Assembly: GCA_951812725.1 (NCBI GenBank)
Contig: OX638330.1
Span: 1,178,001 to 1,242,000, forward strand
Direction: 5' to 3'
DNA from: an uncultured Caldilineaceae bacterium
GTDB taxonomy: Bacteria; Chloroflexota; Anaerolineae; Caldilineales; Caldilineaceae
Length of the DNA: 64,000 nt
Shown here: positions 43,665 through 53,082 of the stretch, piece by piece
How the letters are laid out: each line of letters starts with the position of its first letter
How positions within the stretch are numbered: the first letter of the stretch is position 1
Made by a program: the position numbers and the translations under genes
Notes under the pieces: generated by a model
What the model was told of the DNA's origin: nothing
The model's input: only the letters and a program-made list of their open reading frames with translations
The model's database searches: none

Positions 43665-45293
43665 TCAGTCAAGAATATATACAACGAGAGTGGCGCTCAG
43701 CGAGCGGAAAGGCTGCGGTGTCCGCTCGCTTTCGAGGAAAGTTACACTCTTGATCGTGCATTCCAGCAGGATGCTGTCAGAGCTGATAGTACAGGTCAGG
43801 CCTGGAACGACTTCAAGAGGTGTGGATGTGACAGCGCCGCCGACATCGGCGAGGCCGTCCAAGCCGGTAAGGTCTACACCGGGCGAGACGAGGGGCTGGC
43901 TGAAGCTCTGTACGGCGGAGCGGTCATACAGCCAGATATCGAGCAGCCGCACCTGGTCCATTTCGGCGGCGGCGCGATCGACAGATTCGTTGATTCCCAT
44001 GCCACAGGCGCCCAGAAGCTCACCGTCGGCCGTGTTGATGGTGAAGCTCTCATCGTAGGACTGGACGCCGAAGGCGTAGTTCGCCTCAAATTGGCCTACA
44101 ATCTGGCGTGAGGTCTGGTCTGCTGGCTCTTGGTCAGTATGGCTGCGACCCGTGTCTACGATAGCGGGGTCCAACCTTGGGGCATGGTCAGATTCCAGAC
44201 TCGTTTCCTGCTGTTCTGCGGGACTTACGGGCGCGGCGTCAGGCTCCTCGATTGTTATTCCTTCGATCGGGCCGCCTGGATCAGCTTCCGGCGTGTCGAC
44301 GCGTTCCGGAATTGGTGGCTCGGCTGAAACCGTTGGCCAGTCGTCTACGCGGAGACCCGTGTCGCCGCTCGCAAGGTCTTCGACGGATTCTGCGCTTTCT
44401 GCGGTTGGAGGCGCGACATCGGGATGACGCTCGTCTTCCCATGCGGCGGCATTCTTGTCTTCAGCCGACTCGTCCGCGGACCACTCATCCTGCAAAGCAT
44501 CACGGAATTCGCCAATCTGCTCGGTTTCGTCTTCCTGAAGCGCCGGAGCGGCGGTTTCCGGGGGGGCATACTGCGACGTACTGATTGGATCGGGCTCTTC
44601 GTCGACCGACAGGGCTGGCGATTCCTCGCTAACCGACACCTGGCTGCCCCACTCCTCTGGTTCCGGGATTTCATCGTATGGAATCGTCGCCTGGTCAGGT
44701 TCCTCGCCAGTTTCGACATGGGGTTCGGTGTCGGCTTGGAAATGGGGGGAGGGCGGCGGCGGTTCGAAAGAGCGGGGCGCGGCGACCGCCTGCTCCCGGA
44801 AGACTGGCTCTTCAGGGCTGGCCGGCTCTTCGGTTTCGCGCTCTCGGTGCAGCCAACTGAGGGTAGGGCGCTGTCTGACCTGTCTACCGGCGAGAGGGGG
44901 CGGCTTGGCGCGCGACTCTTTCGGCGCAGCGGCTTGTTTGGAGCGCCTTCTGCTGAATGGCAGGGGAAACGGTTGCTGGGAGGGATCGTTACCTTGAGAC
45001 TGGCGCAAAAGCTGGTAACCGATGACGACGGCGCCGGCCAGCAGGAGCGCGGCGGCCACGTACAGCAGTCCTTGATTTAGCCAATCCAGGACGGCGGAAT
45101 AGCTTGAGTCTGTTGCCGCGCCAGCGCCGGCAGGGGCTTCGACAGTCTGGGCTGGGGCGGACGCGGCGGGCTGCGCCGCGGGCTGCTCTGTCCACTGCAC
45201 TGGCCAGACCCACCAACCGATAAACAGGCCCAGGGTCAGCCCTACCAACCCCGACATCAGGATGTGGACAAGTGACTTGTGACGGTCGATCAT
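43665..45293 (-). CDS. Large acidic membrane-anchored protein of unknown function
   Basis: 542 residues from ATG 45293. Two membrane helices (about 10-30 and 72-95) flank a short Ala/Pro-rich stretch. Then comes a basic patch (FSRRRSKQ) and a 270-residue disordered linker rich in Glu, Asp, Pro and Ala. The last 140 residues are a folded beta-rich domain (FEANYAFGVQSYDESFTINTADGELLGACGMG to SVTFLESERTPQPFRSLSATLVVYILD). I do not recognise it. The topology places the acidic linker and the domain in the cytosol or outside, depending on helix count. It is last in the ffh-rpsP-khpA-rimM-dprA-manC run. Confidence 0.75.
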   Translation of the reverse strand: MIDRHKSLVHILMSGLVGLTLGLFIGWWVWPVQWTEQPAAQPAASAPAQTVEAPAGAGAATDSSYSAVLDWLNQGLLYVAAALLLAGAVVIGYQLLRQSQGNDPSQQPFPLPFSRRRSKQAAAPKESRAKPPPLAGRQVRQRPTLSWLHRERETEEPASPEEPVFREQAVAAPRSFEPPPPSPHFQADTEPHVETGEEPDQATIPYDEIPEPEEWGSQVSVSEESPALSVDEEPDPISTSQYAPPETAAPALQEDETEQIGEFRDALQDEWSADESAEDKNAAAWEDERHPDVAPPTAESAESVEDLASGDTGLRVDDWPTVSAEPPIPERVDTPEADPGGPIEGITIEEPDAAPVSPAEQQETSLESDHAPRLDPAIVDTGRSHTDQEPADQTSRQIVGQFEANYAFGVQSYDESFTINTADGELLGACGMGINESVDRAAAEMDQVRLLDIWLYDRSAVQSFSQPLVSPGVDLTGLDGLADVGGAVTSTPLEVVPGLTCTISSDSILLECTIKSVTFLESERTPQPFRSLSATLVVYILD

Positions 45294-45330
45294 TTTCCAG
45301 CCTATGTCTAACGGCGCATCCAACGCGCAG

Positions 45331-46407
45331 TTACAGGAGTTCGCTGCGTTTGGCGGCCTGCAGTTTGGCGACGACCTGTTTGACCTGCTGAATACTGCCT
45401 TTCTTTGCAATTAACAGGGCGTCGCCGGCATCGATCACAATAAGGTCGTCAACATCGATCAGGGCTACAAGCTGCTTTTGCGCAGCAACGATGTTGCCCC
45501 GGCTATTCAGTTGAAGGATTTCCCCTTCGACCGGAATGTTGCCATCCTCGTCGTGGGGAATCACGGTTTCAAGCGCATCCCAACTTCCCATGTCGTTCCA
45601 GCCGACCTGCATCGGCACTACCGCCACCTCTTGCGCGCCCTCCATCAGGCCATAGTCGATTGAAATGTCGGGCATGGTCGGCCAGACTTCAGCCAGCACG
45701 CTGTCGTGCTCGTTGGCGGCGAGGGCAGAGGCGATGCGGTCGATGGCGGCGAACAGTGCGGGCATCTGTCTTTCATACTCGGCCAGTAACCGCTTTACGC
45801 GGCTGACGAAGATGCCGCCATTCCAATAGTAGGCACCGTCGGCCAAGAACTGTTCTGCGGTGGCTTCATCGGGCTTTTCCAGGAAGCGTTTCACGGGGAA
45901 GGCGGGGAGGTCGCCAGCCACGGGAAGGGGCCGTCCTTCGCGCTGGATGTAGCCATAGCCGGTGTGCGCTTTGGTTGGCTCGATGCCCAGCACGGACAGG
46001 TAGCCGCGGCGGGCGCAACGCTCCGCCTGCCGCAGGGCGTTCTGAAAGCCGTCAGAGTCCTGGATGAGATGATCGGCGGGGAGAACGGCGACCACTTCGT
46101 CCGGGTCGCGCAGCTGCAGGTGGGCGCAGGCGAGGGCAATGGCCGGGGCAGTATTGCGTCCGTCGGGCTCGACCAGGATATTTTCGGGGGGCAAGCCGTC
46201 CAACTGGTCGGTACACAAGCTGGCGTAGCGGCTGCCGGTGATGACATATATGTCACCGGTGGCCACCAACCCTTCCAACCTGGCGACGGTAGACTGGATC
46301 ATAGTCTGGCCGCTGCCGGTGATATCGGTGAACTGTTTAGGTGCGTTTTTCCGGCTGCGGGGCCACAGACGTGTCCCAACACCACCGGCAAGGATAACTG
46401 CGTACAT
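45331..46407 (-). CDS. manC: Mannose-1-phosphate guanylyltransferase
   Basis: 358 residues. The nucleotidyltransferase signature AGGVGTRLWPRSRKNAPKQF starts at residue 8, with the acceptor loop VLPADHLI and the sugar-phosphate motif FLEKPDEATAEQFL followed by YYWNGGIF. The C-terminal left-handed helix ends at QVKQVVAKLQA. There is no phosphomannose-isomerase domain, so it makes GDP-mannose only. The product feeds glycosyltransferases such as the one at 33849. Gap of 37 bases to the acidic membrane protein gene. Confidence 0.93.
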   Translation of the reverse strand: MYAVILAGGVGTRLWPRSRKNAPKQFTDITGSGQTMIQSTVARLEGLVATGDIYVITGSRYASLCTDQLDGLPPENILVEPDGRNTAPAIALACAHLQLRDPDEVVAVLPADHLIQDSDGFQNALRQAERCARRGYLSVLGIEPTKAHTGYGYIQREGRPLPVAGDLPAFPVKRFLEKPDEATAEQFLADGAYYWNGGIFVSRVKRLLAEYERQMPALFAAIDRIASALAANEHDSVLAEVWPTMPDISIDYGLMEGAQEVAVVPMQVGWNDMGSWDALETVIPHDEDGNIPVEGEILQLNSRGNIVAAQKQLVALIDVDDLIVIDAGDALLIAKKGSIQQVKQVVAKLQAAKRSELL

Positions 46408-46419
46408 TGTCTTTAAGGT

Positions 46420-47502
46420 TCAGTTGGCGCGGACATACTGCATCAGGCCAACCTGACGCACAAGGCCCTTGAGTTCCATCACGGCCAGCAGACTGCTGAC
46501 CTGTGAGGTGTCCAGAGGGGCCGCCCGCACGATGTCGTTCATGTGCTGCGGTTCGGTAGAGATATGTTGTAGAATCAACGCTTCATCTGGCGAAGCTGGC
46601 ACTGTGCCGCGGGCCTCTCGATGGGCGACTGCCGTGGGCAGTTGGAGACGCTCCAGCAGATCGTCAACCGAGGTGATAGGAATGGCGCCGTCCTGAATCA
46701 GCCGGTTGCAGCCATCGCTGCCGGGGCTCAGGATCGAGCCGGGCACGGCAAATACATCGCGGGACTGTTCGGCGGCAAAGTCGGCGGTGATGAGCGCGCC
46801 GCTGCGCTTTGCCGCTTCGACGACGATCACCGCCAAGCTCAATCCGCTGATGATGCGGTTGCGGGGCGGAAAATTGCTGGCTTCGGGGCGAGTGCCGAGG
46901 GCGTATTCACTGATCAGCGCGCCCTGTTCGATGATCTGCATGGCCAGCCTTCGATTGCGGGCGGGATAGATCTGGTCGACGCTGCTGCCGAGGACAGCGA
47001 GTGTGCGGCCGCCGGCGTCAAGGGCGGACTGATGGGCGATCGCGTCTACGCCGAGCGCCAGCCCGCTGACGACGGTCACGCCGTGGCGGGCGAGGTTGGC
47101 CCCCAATTCGGCGGCCACTTCGCGTCCATAGGGTGAGACGCGCCGCGTGCCGACAACGGCGACTGCAAGTTGGTCATTTTGTTCAAGCTGGCCGCGCATG
47201 TACAGGAGCGGAGGGGGCTGAGGAATCTGAAGCAGATTGGCGGGATAACCGTCATCCTCCCGGCTGAAAACCTGGTATCCGCGGCGGAGGACCTTTTCCA
47301 GCTCCGCCGACGGGTCCAATTGCTTCCGGGCAGTCACCAGATTCCCGATGCTGCGACGGTCGAGGCCTGCTGCTTGCAACGTTTTGGTTGGCGCTTTCCA
47401 AGCCGCGGCGATGGTGCCGCAAGTTTTCAAGAGGGCGGTCAGCCGTGCAGGGCCGATGCCGGGCACGCGGTTGAAGGCAATCCAGTAGGCTCGGTCGTCC
47501 AT
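46420..47502 (-). CDS. dprA: DNA processing protein DprA/Smf
   Basis: 360 residues. ATG 47502 is preferred since it gives the usual start MDDRAYWIAFNRVPGIGPARL; an ATG 39 bases upstream is possible. An HhH-like N-terminal SAM domain is followed by the extended Rossmann fold with VVGTRRVSPYG, VSGLALGVDAIAH and SEYALG, then NRIISGLS. A short winged helix ends the protein (EALILQHISTEPQHMNDIVRAAPLDTSQVSSLLAVMELKGLV). It loads RecA on incoming single strands in natural transformation. No other competence gene is in the window. It follows rimM directly, where trmD is usual. Confidence 0.93.
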   Translation of the reverse strand: MDDRAYWIAFNRVPGIGPARLTALLKTCGTIAAAWKAPTKTLQAAGLDRRSIGNLVTARKQLDPSAELEKVLRRGYQVFSREDDGYPANLLQIPQPPPLLYMRGQLEQNDQLAVAVVGTRRVSPYGREVAAELGANLARHGVTVVSGLALGVDAIAHQSALDAGGRTLAVLGSSVDQIYPARNRRLAMQIIEQGALISEYALGTRPEASNFPPRNRIISGLSLAVIVVEAAKRSGALITADFAAEQSRDVFAVPGSILSPGSDGCNRLIQDGAIPITSVDDLLERLQLPTAVAHREARGTVPASPDEALILQHISTEPQHMNDIVRAAPLDTSQVSSLLAVMELKGLVRQVGLMQYVRAN

Positions 47503-47559
47503 GGTCAATTGACAGCGCTCAGAATGATGCGGCAGGTGCATGCGGGAAGGGGAAACGGG

Positions 47560-48177
47560 TTATGGCACTTCATCTTCGAGCAGCCCTGGCTGGAGGCGGA
47601 CGGTCAGGATTCCGGCCTCGACGTCGACGGATCGGACCACATCTGCGAGGGCAGGAATCAGCAGATCGCGGTCGCGATTAACGCCCGGTTCGGGTTGGAT
47701 GATGTACACTTCGTTGGCGCCGGTAAACAGTACGTCCGCCACTTTGCCCAGGCGCTTTTGGGTTTCAGTCTGCACGGTGAGACCGACAATGTCATGGACC
47801 CAGAAGACGTCTTCATCCAACTCCATAGCTTCTTCTTCGGGAATGTACAGCCACTCGCTGTACAGGTCTTCGGCCTCAAATCTGTCCGAGATGTCAGAGA
47901 AGCGGATCAGAAAGACGCCCTTATGAGGCCGGGACGTTTCGATCTCAGCCTGGGCCAACTTTTCTCCAATGAAGAGTTGCTGGCCGGGGGTGAAGCGTGT
48001 GTCAAAGTCGGTGTGGGACTCGACTTTCACCTCTCCCTGCAGGCCGTGCGCGCCGAGGATGCGACCGACAGCGAGGTAGCCGTCAGGAATAAAGGCTGAG
48101 CGCCGGTGAAAGCGGTTGGCGCGTGACGAGCCAGCCTTGCCGGATCGACGTTGCTTGCGCTGGGATCGTGTTTTCAT
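47560..48177 (-). CDS. rimM: Ribosome maturation factor RimM
   Basis: 205 residues from ATG 48177. A basic N-terminal extension of about 30 residues precedes the core. The RimM domain begins YLAVGRILGAHGLQGEVKV. The C-terminal PRC-barrel has DVFWVHDIVGLTV and LIPALADVVRSVDVE. It helps fold the 30S head near S19. Two small inverted repeats (48188-48201 and 48225-48247) lie just upstream in its leader, which may matter for its expression. Downstream partner is dprA. Confidence 0.92.
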   Translation of the reverse strand: MKTRSQRKQRRSGKAGSSRANRFHRRSAFIPDGYLAVGRILGAHGLQGEVKVESHTDFDTRFTPGQQLFIGEKLAQAEIETSRPHKGVFLIRFSDISDRFEAEDLYSEWLYIPEEEAMELDEDVFWVHDIVGLTVQTETQKRLGKVADVLFTGANEVYIIQPEPGVNRDRDLLIPALADVVRSVDVEAGILTVRLQPGLLEDEVP

Positions 48178-48418
48178 CCTGACTGGTCCTGCATCTGCAG
48201 GGTCCTCTCGCTGCCCAACTGCCGGTACCTGCAAATGCAACAGGTACGGGAATGGGACGCAAATCGAATTTTCGGAGAGCTGCCCCCGCCCATCACTACC
48301 CTATCATGGGTCCGCCGCATCCTGCGAAAACGGGGAAACGGCGGACCTTTATGCGGTCATAAAAAGGGGCAGGCGCAAGGGGTCTGCCATCTGTGGAGGA
48401 AGTGGCCTGTCGGGGCGG

Positions 48419-48646
48419 TTACATAATCTTCAGGATTACATCACGCGACTGGCGGACCGACGCCACTTTCAGGACGGAACGCATGGCGTTGGCCACTCTG
48501 CCATTCTTGCCGATCACTCGCCCGGCATCCTCCGGCGCAACCTGAAGCCGCAGAACCACTCGTTCCCGGTAGGCGCGCTCGGAGACGTGCACATCATCGG
48601 GCGCCTCCACAAGAGCTTTCGCCATGAATTCAACAAGTTCTTTCAT
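48419..48646 (-). CDS. khpA: KH-domain RNA-binding protein KhpA
   Basis: 75 residues, a single KH domain with the GxxG loop in GRVIGKNGRV. It is the usual size and sits in the usual place between rpsP and rimM. KhpA acts with a second KH protein as an RNA chaperone in cell-division and sRNA control. The gap of about 240 bases to rimM is longer than usual. Confidence 0.93.
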   Translation of the reverse strand: MKELVEFMAKALVEAPDDVHVSERAYRERVVLRLQVAPEDAGRVIGKNGRVANAMRSVLKVASVRQSRDVILKIM

Positions 48647-48661
48647 AGGATGCTCTCTTTA

Positions 48662-48973
48662 TCAGGCGGCTTCCATCTCGGTCGGAGCCGACTCAGTTTC
48701 GTCGGAATCAACAGCCTTCAACTTGCCGTTTTCATCGGTGATCCCGGTTTTTTTCAACAGGCGGGCGACGGCTTCGCTGGGTTGGGCGCCGACAGCCAAC
48801 CAGTGGCTGGCGCGTTCGCTTTTGATGTTGACGGTGGGGGGATCGGTCATTGGGTCATAGGTACCAATGTTTTCGATGAAGCGGCCGTCGCGCGGGCTGC
48901 GCTGGTCGGCGATGACGATGCGGTAGAACGGTTTCTTTTTTGCGCCCATGCGGCGCAGACGGATGCGGACCAC
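48662..48973 (-). CDS. rpsP: 30S ribosomal protein S16
   Basis: 103 residues from a GTG start; AAGGAG lies nine bases upstream. The S16 hallmark starts [19 protein letters not shown] and continues [19 protein letters not shown]. The C-terminus is extended by about 20 acidic residues ([14 protein letters not shown]). It is in the conserved ffh-rpsP-khpA-rimM order. Confidence 0.97.
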   Translation of the reverse strand: MVRIRLRRMGAKKKPFYRIVIADQRSPRDGRFIENIGTYDPMTDPPTVNIKSERASHWLAVGAQPSEAVARLLKKTGITDENGKLKAVDSDETESAPTEMEAA

Positions 48974-49077
48974 TGATTACGGCTCCTTGGTTACTGACAG
49001 AATATCAATCCGATGAAAGTGACGCCGGTAACGAAATCGGCGAGCGTTTACGATGTTTGGCGACGTTGTCGATGCGT

Positions 49078-50469
49078 TTATGACATGCGGCCCTGGCGCA
49101 ACGAAGCGAGAAGCCCTTCGGAATTTGGTTCGCGATGGCGACGCCTGCGCCGCTTCTTCTTTTTTCCGCCCTGGTCGCCGAGCATGCCGGCCTGCTTCAT
49201 CATTTTCTGCATATCGCGAAAACGTTTGATGAGCTGGTTGACGTCCTCGACGGTTGTGCCGCTGCCGCCGGCGATGCGGCGACGCCGGCTTGCATTGAGC
49301 AGGTTGGGCAGGCGCCTTTCCTGCGACGTCATGCTGTTGATGATGGCTTCGATCTGCTTGAGGTCGGAGTTGACTTCCTGGGCGTCGAGCTGCTTAGCCA
49401 TTTGGCCCATGCCGGGCACCATTTTCAAGAGATCCTGAATGGAGCCGAGGCGTTGAAGCTTTTGCAACTGGTCGCGGAAATCTTCAAAGTCGAACTGGCC
49501 TTCGGCGAGCCTTGCTTCCATGGCGACGGCATCTTCTTCGCTGATGCCATCCGAGGCGCGTTCGATGAGTGTCATTACATCGCCCATGCCGAGAATGCGC
49601 CCGGCGAGCCGGTCCGAATGGAAGGGTTCGAGGCCGTCCATTTTTTCGCTGGTGCCGAGGAATTTGATCGGGACGCCGGTTACGTGGCGGATGCTGAGCG
49701 CGGCGCCGCCGCGGGCGTCGCCGTCGATTTTTGTCATAACCAGCCCGGTGACAGGCACACGTTCGTGGAAGCCCTCGGCAACCGTGACTGCTTCCTGGCC
49801 GGTCATGGCGTCGACCACGAGGAGGACGTCGGCCGGACGGGCGATCAGGCGAATCTGCTCCAATTCCTGCATCATCGATTCATCGATCTGCAGACGGCCG
49901 GCGGTGTCGAGGATTAGGGCCGTATAGGCTTTTTCTCTGGCAGTTCGCAGGGCGTTCTTGACGATGCTGCTGGGAGCGACGTCGGTGCCTTCGCTATGCA
50001 CCGGAATGTCGATCTGGCGGCCAAGCGTTTCCAGTTGGGCGATAGCGGCGGGGCGGTAAATGTCGGCTGCAACCAAAAGGGGGCGCTGGCCCTGCTTGCG
50101 GAGGCGCAGAGCGAGTTTGGCGGCCATGGTGGTTTTGCCGGCGCCCTGCAGACCCACGAGCATGAGCACATTAGGCGGCGGGCCGGAAAGGTTTAGGGGA
50201 GCCGGTTCTCCCAGGAGCTTGACGAGCTCCTCGTTGACGATTTTGACGACTTGCTGTGCCGGGGTGAGGCTTTCCATCACCTCGATGCCGATGGCGCGCT
50301 CTTTGACGCGCCCGACGAACTCTCTGACAACCTTGTAGTTGACATCTGCCTCGAGCAGAGCCAGGCGGACTTCGCGCAGGGCCGCGTTGACGTCGCGCTC
50401 TGAGAGCTTGCCGCGGGTGGCCAAGTTGTCAAATACGCCCTGCAGTTTGTCGGACAAACTTTCGAACAC
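49078..50469 (-). CDS. ffh: Signal recognition particle protein Ffh
   Basis: 463 residues. GTG 50469 is preferred because it gives the normal start FESLSDKLQGVFDNL; TTG ten codons upstream is possible. The G domain has GLQGAGKTTMAAKLA, DIYRPAAI, DTAGRLQID and TKIDGDARGG. The Met-rich M domain has MVPGMGQMAKQL and the RNA-binding segment RRRRIAGGSGTTVEDVN. A lysine/arginine run (KKKKRRRRRHRE) lies near the C-terminus. With the 4.5S RNA (not found in this window) it targets nascent membrane proteins to FtsY. Confidence 0.96.
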   Translation of the reverse strand: MFESLSDKLQGVFDNLATRGKLSERDVNAALREVRLALLEADVNYKVVREFVGRVKERAIGIEVMESLTPAQQVVKIVNEELVKLLGEPAPLNLSGPPPNVLMLVGLQGAGKTTMAAKLALRLRKQGQRPLLVAADIYRPAAIAQLETLGRQIDIPVHSEGTDVAPSSIVKNALRTAREKAYTALILDTAGRLQIDESMMQELEQIRLIARPADVLLVVDAMTGQEAVTVAEGFHERVPVTGLVMTKIDGDARGGAALSIRHVTGVPIKFLGTSEKMDGLEPFHSDRLAGRILGMGDVMTLIERASDGISEEDAVAMEARLAEGQFDFEDFRDQLQKLQRLGSIQDLLKMVPGMGQMAKQLDAQEVNSDLKQIEAIINSMTSQERRLPNLLNASRRRRIAGGSGTTVEDVNQLIKRFRDMQKMMKQAGMLGDQGGKKKKRRRRRHREPNSEGLLASLRQGRMS

Positions 50470-50509
50470 GGAATCTACCCTGCTTGCTTCTGGCGGCAAC
50501 TGTACTTCT

Positions 50510-50554
50510 ATTATACCGAAACCGTATTATACGTTAGAACGGGTGTGTCAGCAA
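50510..50554 (-). promoter_or_regulatory. Promoter for the ffh operon
   Basis: On the minus strand TTGCTG and TATAAT are 17 bases apart (50549-50554 and 50526-50531). A second perfect TATAAT lies 16 bases further on (50510-50515). Two tandem -10 boxes suggest overlapping starts near 50519 and 50503. Confidence 0.6.
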
Positions 50555-50723
50555 AATTGCGGGTTGCTGACGGCAGCCACGGTTTATTGAGGCGCGTCCG
50601 TACCCACAAAGTCTATACTCAAATGGGTAATTCTGCTAATAGTGATATGGGCAAAGTAGAGGCGAAAGAGGGGTCGGTGAAAGATTGGGGGGGAGGGGCG
50701 CGCGAGTGCGGCGACCATTCTTT

Positions 50724-51338
50724 CTAGTCGGCGACGGGCTGGTTTTCCTGCTCCTGGGATGTCGAGGTGCGAACGTAGACTTCGTGGATGCGCTGGACGG
50801 CAGTGACGTTGGTCATTATGGCCAGAAGCCAGAGGACAGGCAGCACCAGGCCCAGGATCAGGGAGGCTATCAGCAGGACAAGGCGTTCGGGCCGCTGGAG
50901 AAATCCTACATTGCATTCGATATCGAGGCCTTCGGCTCGTGCGCGTGTATAGCTGACGGCCCAAGAGCCTACCAGGGTAAGGAAGATCAGGAGGAGTGGT
51001 GTCTGGGCGTTGTTCTGGTTGGCGTAGTAGACGGCCAGGCCCAGAAAGGTGATGCTCTCCGAGTAGCGATCGAGGGTGCTATCCAAGAAGGCGCCAAATT
51101 TGGTTTCAGACTCACTGAGGCGGGCCAGGGTGCCGTCGACCATGTCCAGCATCGCGGCTGCCCAGAGGATGAAGCCGCCGATGAGGAGGTAGCCGGTCGC
51201 CAGTAGGGCGGCAGAGCCGATGGTCAAGGCGAAGCCGGTGAACGATATCATGTTCGGGGTGACGCCGATGCTCTGCAGCCAACGCGCAAAGGCGGTGACG
51301 CTGGACATGAGCAGTGGACGAACATGCTTGGCCATCAT
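50724..51338 (-). CDS. CDP-alcohol phosphatidyltransferase family protein
   Basis: 204 residues with about five to six helices. The diagnostic motif DG-x2-AR-x8-G-x3-D-x3-D is complete (DMVDGTLARLSESETKFGAFLDSTLDR, split over residues 64-91). The enzyme joins a CDP-diacylglycerol group to a small alcohol, such as glycerol phosphate or inositol phosphate; the acceptor cannot be told. ATG 51338 or 51335 may start it. Confidence 0.9.
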   Translation of the reverse strand: MMAKHVRPLLMSSVTAFARWLQSIGVTPNMISFTGFALTIGSAALLATGYLLIGGFILWAAAMLDMVDGTLARLSESETKFGAFLDSTLDRYSESITFLGLAVYYANQNNAQTPLLLIFLTLVGSWAVSYTRARAEGLDIECNVGFLQRPERLVLLIASLILGLVLPVLWLLAIMTNVTAVQRIHEVYVRTSTSQEQENQPVAD

Positions 51339-51424
51339 GGGTCGAGATTTTCCTGGGCATCTGGAATTGGAGGACTAAACCTGCGTGGGTTTGTAGTATA
51401 CATGGCCTCCAAGTGGTTGGCAAG

Positions 51425-52030
51425 GAAGGGCTGGTAGGCGGGGAGGGGGAGTGTCTGAACTGTGATTTGGGGGGATTTTTCTGATGGGCTGTGATTTTCG
51501 TGCGTATGGAGGGGGACGGGGGGGGGGGGTTGGGGCCGGGGTCTGGACGGGCGTTGTCTGAACGGGGATTTGGGGGGATTTTTTTGATGGGCTGTGATTT
51601 GCGCGCGGACGGAGGGGGAGGGGGGATAGGGGCCGGGGTCTGAACGGGGATTTGGGGGGATCTTTTTGATGGGCTGTGATTTGCGCGCGTACCCGGGAGT
51701 GAGGGGGGATGGGGTTTGATTGCTGGCGCGGTGGGGAGGGGGGAGGAACGCTTTTGGGGGCGTTTTGTTCGTGTTGCACGAGAGTTTACAAGAGATCGGC
51801 TAGAGATTGGGGGAGAAATCTGGGGGGGTTGTCAGAACTGTGATTTTGGGGGATTTTATTGATGGGCTGTGATGGACTGCGGCGGGGAGGGGGCGGAATT
51901 GGGGGGTTTGGCGGGTTTTGGGGGGCGGGAGGGAGTTGTGGGGGGGTTGTGGAGAAGGTTGCGGGGAGATGGGGGCTCTTTGGGGTTTGTGATGGGTAGG
52001 GGAATACGGCTGCTGCCCAGGGGGAACAGT
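51425..52030 (+). repeat. G-rich repeat field with four copies of a GATT-type unit
   Basis: A unit of about 50 bases recurs at 51453-51504, 51554-51608, 51639-51690 and 51829-51873. It starts TGTCTGAAC, has GGGATTTGGGGGGATTTTT in the middle and ends TGATGGGCTGTGATTT. Between copies are runs of four to twelve G on the plus strand. These G-runs could form G-quadruplexes. Two further copies lie on the other side of the gene at 52057-53082. No gene is seen in 51339-52056. Confidence 0.85.
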
Positions 52031-52056
52031 ATTGGTGGGTATATGTTATTTGTTTG

Positions 52057-53082
52057 TTATGCCCCTACTGCAACTGCGGGGGCGGTGGTTAGGGGTGGAC
52101 CGGTGTTCTCTTGGGCTTCGAGAAAGTCTCCAAGCTCGTCCAATTTCTCGTTGTGTTTCTCTATCCTTGCCCTTTTTCGTTTGTAGGCTTCGTCTTCAGA
52201 GAGTTCCCTGGCTTGAAGCATCAGGTCCTTGATTTTGTTGCGCTGGTCTGCCATGACTTCCTGCGGCGTTTCGTCGTTGCGGCTGAAACGGGAGGTGCTG
52301 ACTTTGACTTTCACGCAGGCGGGAAGCTTGGTGAAGGGTTTGCCGGTCAGGGGGTCGAACGGGGCTGAGGGGTCGCTGGCTAAACGGGCCTGGGTCTCTA
52401 AGACATCTTTGTCCATGGTTTCCAACAGGTCGGTGATCTCGTGAACATCGGGAAGGCTGGACTTTGCAGGGTCATATTCGTCGAACTGGTTCTGCATTTC
52501 TTCGATTAACTGTTGTGTGAGGTCGAGGTTCCGGTAGCCGAAGCGGTGTCGGCCTTTGTCGTTGAGGACCACTTCGGGGGGTTGGTCGGGGTTGGAGGGC
52601 TCATTGTAGTCGGCGAAGCCCTGGGCGACGAAGGATTCGGCGCGGTACTGGTCCTGTTGGGCGGTGATGTTGTCGACGGCTGCGAGAAAGTCGAGGTTGG
52701 CGGGTGCGCCGGTGAACTCGGCGGCGGCGGCCTGGGTTTCTTCGGTGCGGATGCGCTCCATTTCCTCGTCGGCGCGGTGGTAGAGGTCGACCAGGGTTTT
52801 GGCGCTGCGACAGGCGGCGTTGCAGGCGGCGGGCGAGATTGTTCCTTCCAGTACTCGCTTCATGCTGTCGTGAACGAGGTCGATGGCTTGTTTGAGGCGT
52901 TCGGGGAGGCATTTGTCGAGGCGGGCGGCGGTGGCGGAGTTTTTGCCGCCGCGGGCGCGCCATGTGTGGACCTGGTCGGGGGCGGGACCGTGGGCGATGC
53001 AGAGGCCGTCGTATTTCTTGAGGCCGATTCCCTGACAGGGGCTGCCGTCTTTTCTGATTCCTTTACAGGGGGTTTTGGACAT
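52057..53082 (-). CDS. Unknown protein with N-terminal Cys/His motif, between repeats
   Basis: 341 residues; AGGAG lies nine bases before ATG. The N-terminus has a zinc-knuckle-like pattern, Cys6-x9-Cys16-x11-Cys28-x2-His31 (CKGIRKDGSPCQG ... LCIAHG). Related C-K/R-A-x-T/N-x2-G-x2-C patterns are seen in phage- and element-associated proteins, but this similarity is from memory. A helical region (about 55-110) and a coiled, charged C-terminus (KRKRARIEKHNEKLDELGDFL) follow. The middle holds ETMDKDVLETQARLASD and a DPLTGKPF turn. The gene sits alone, with four repeat units on one side and two on the other, so it may be cargo of a mobile or repeat-driven unit. Function unknown. Confidence 0.72.
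   Translation of the reverse strand: MSKTPCKGIRKDGSPCQGIGLKKYDGLCIAHGPAPDQVHTWRARGGKNSATAARLDKCLPERLKQAIDLVHDSMKRVLEGTISPAACNAACRSAKTLVDLYHRADEEMERIRTEETQAAAAEFTGAPANLDFLAAVDNITAQQDQYRAESFVAQGFADYNEPSNPDQPPEVVLNDKGRHRFGYRNLDLTQQLIEEMQNQFDEYDPAKSSLPDVHEITDLLETMDKDVLETQARLASDPSAPFDPLTGKPFTKLPACVKVKVSTSRFSRNDETPQEVMADQRNKIKDLMLQARELSEDEAYKRKRARIEKHNEKLDELGDFLEAQENTGPPLTTAPAVAVGA

Noticed and set aside
48178-48418. Possible missed gene between khpA and rimM
   Set aside because: No frame with a ribosome site or domain; only two small inverted repeats were seen.
51425-52030. Possible CRISPR array
   Set aside because: Units are spaced unevenly (about 100, 85 and 190 bases), spacers are G-rich and similar, and no cas gene is present.
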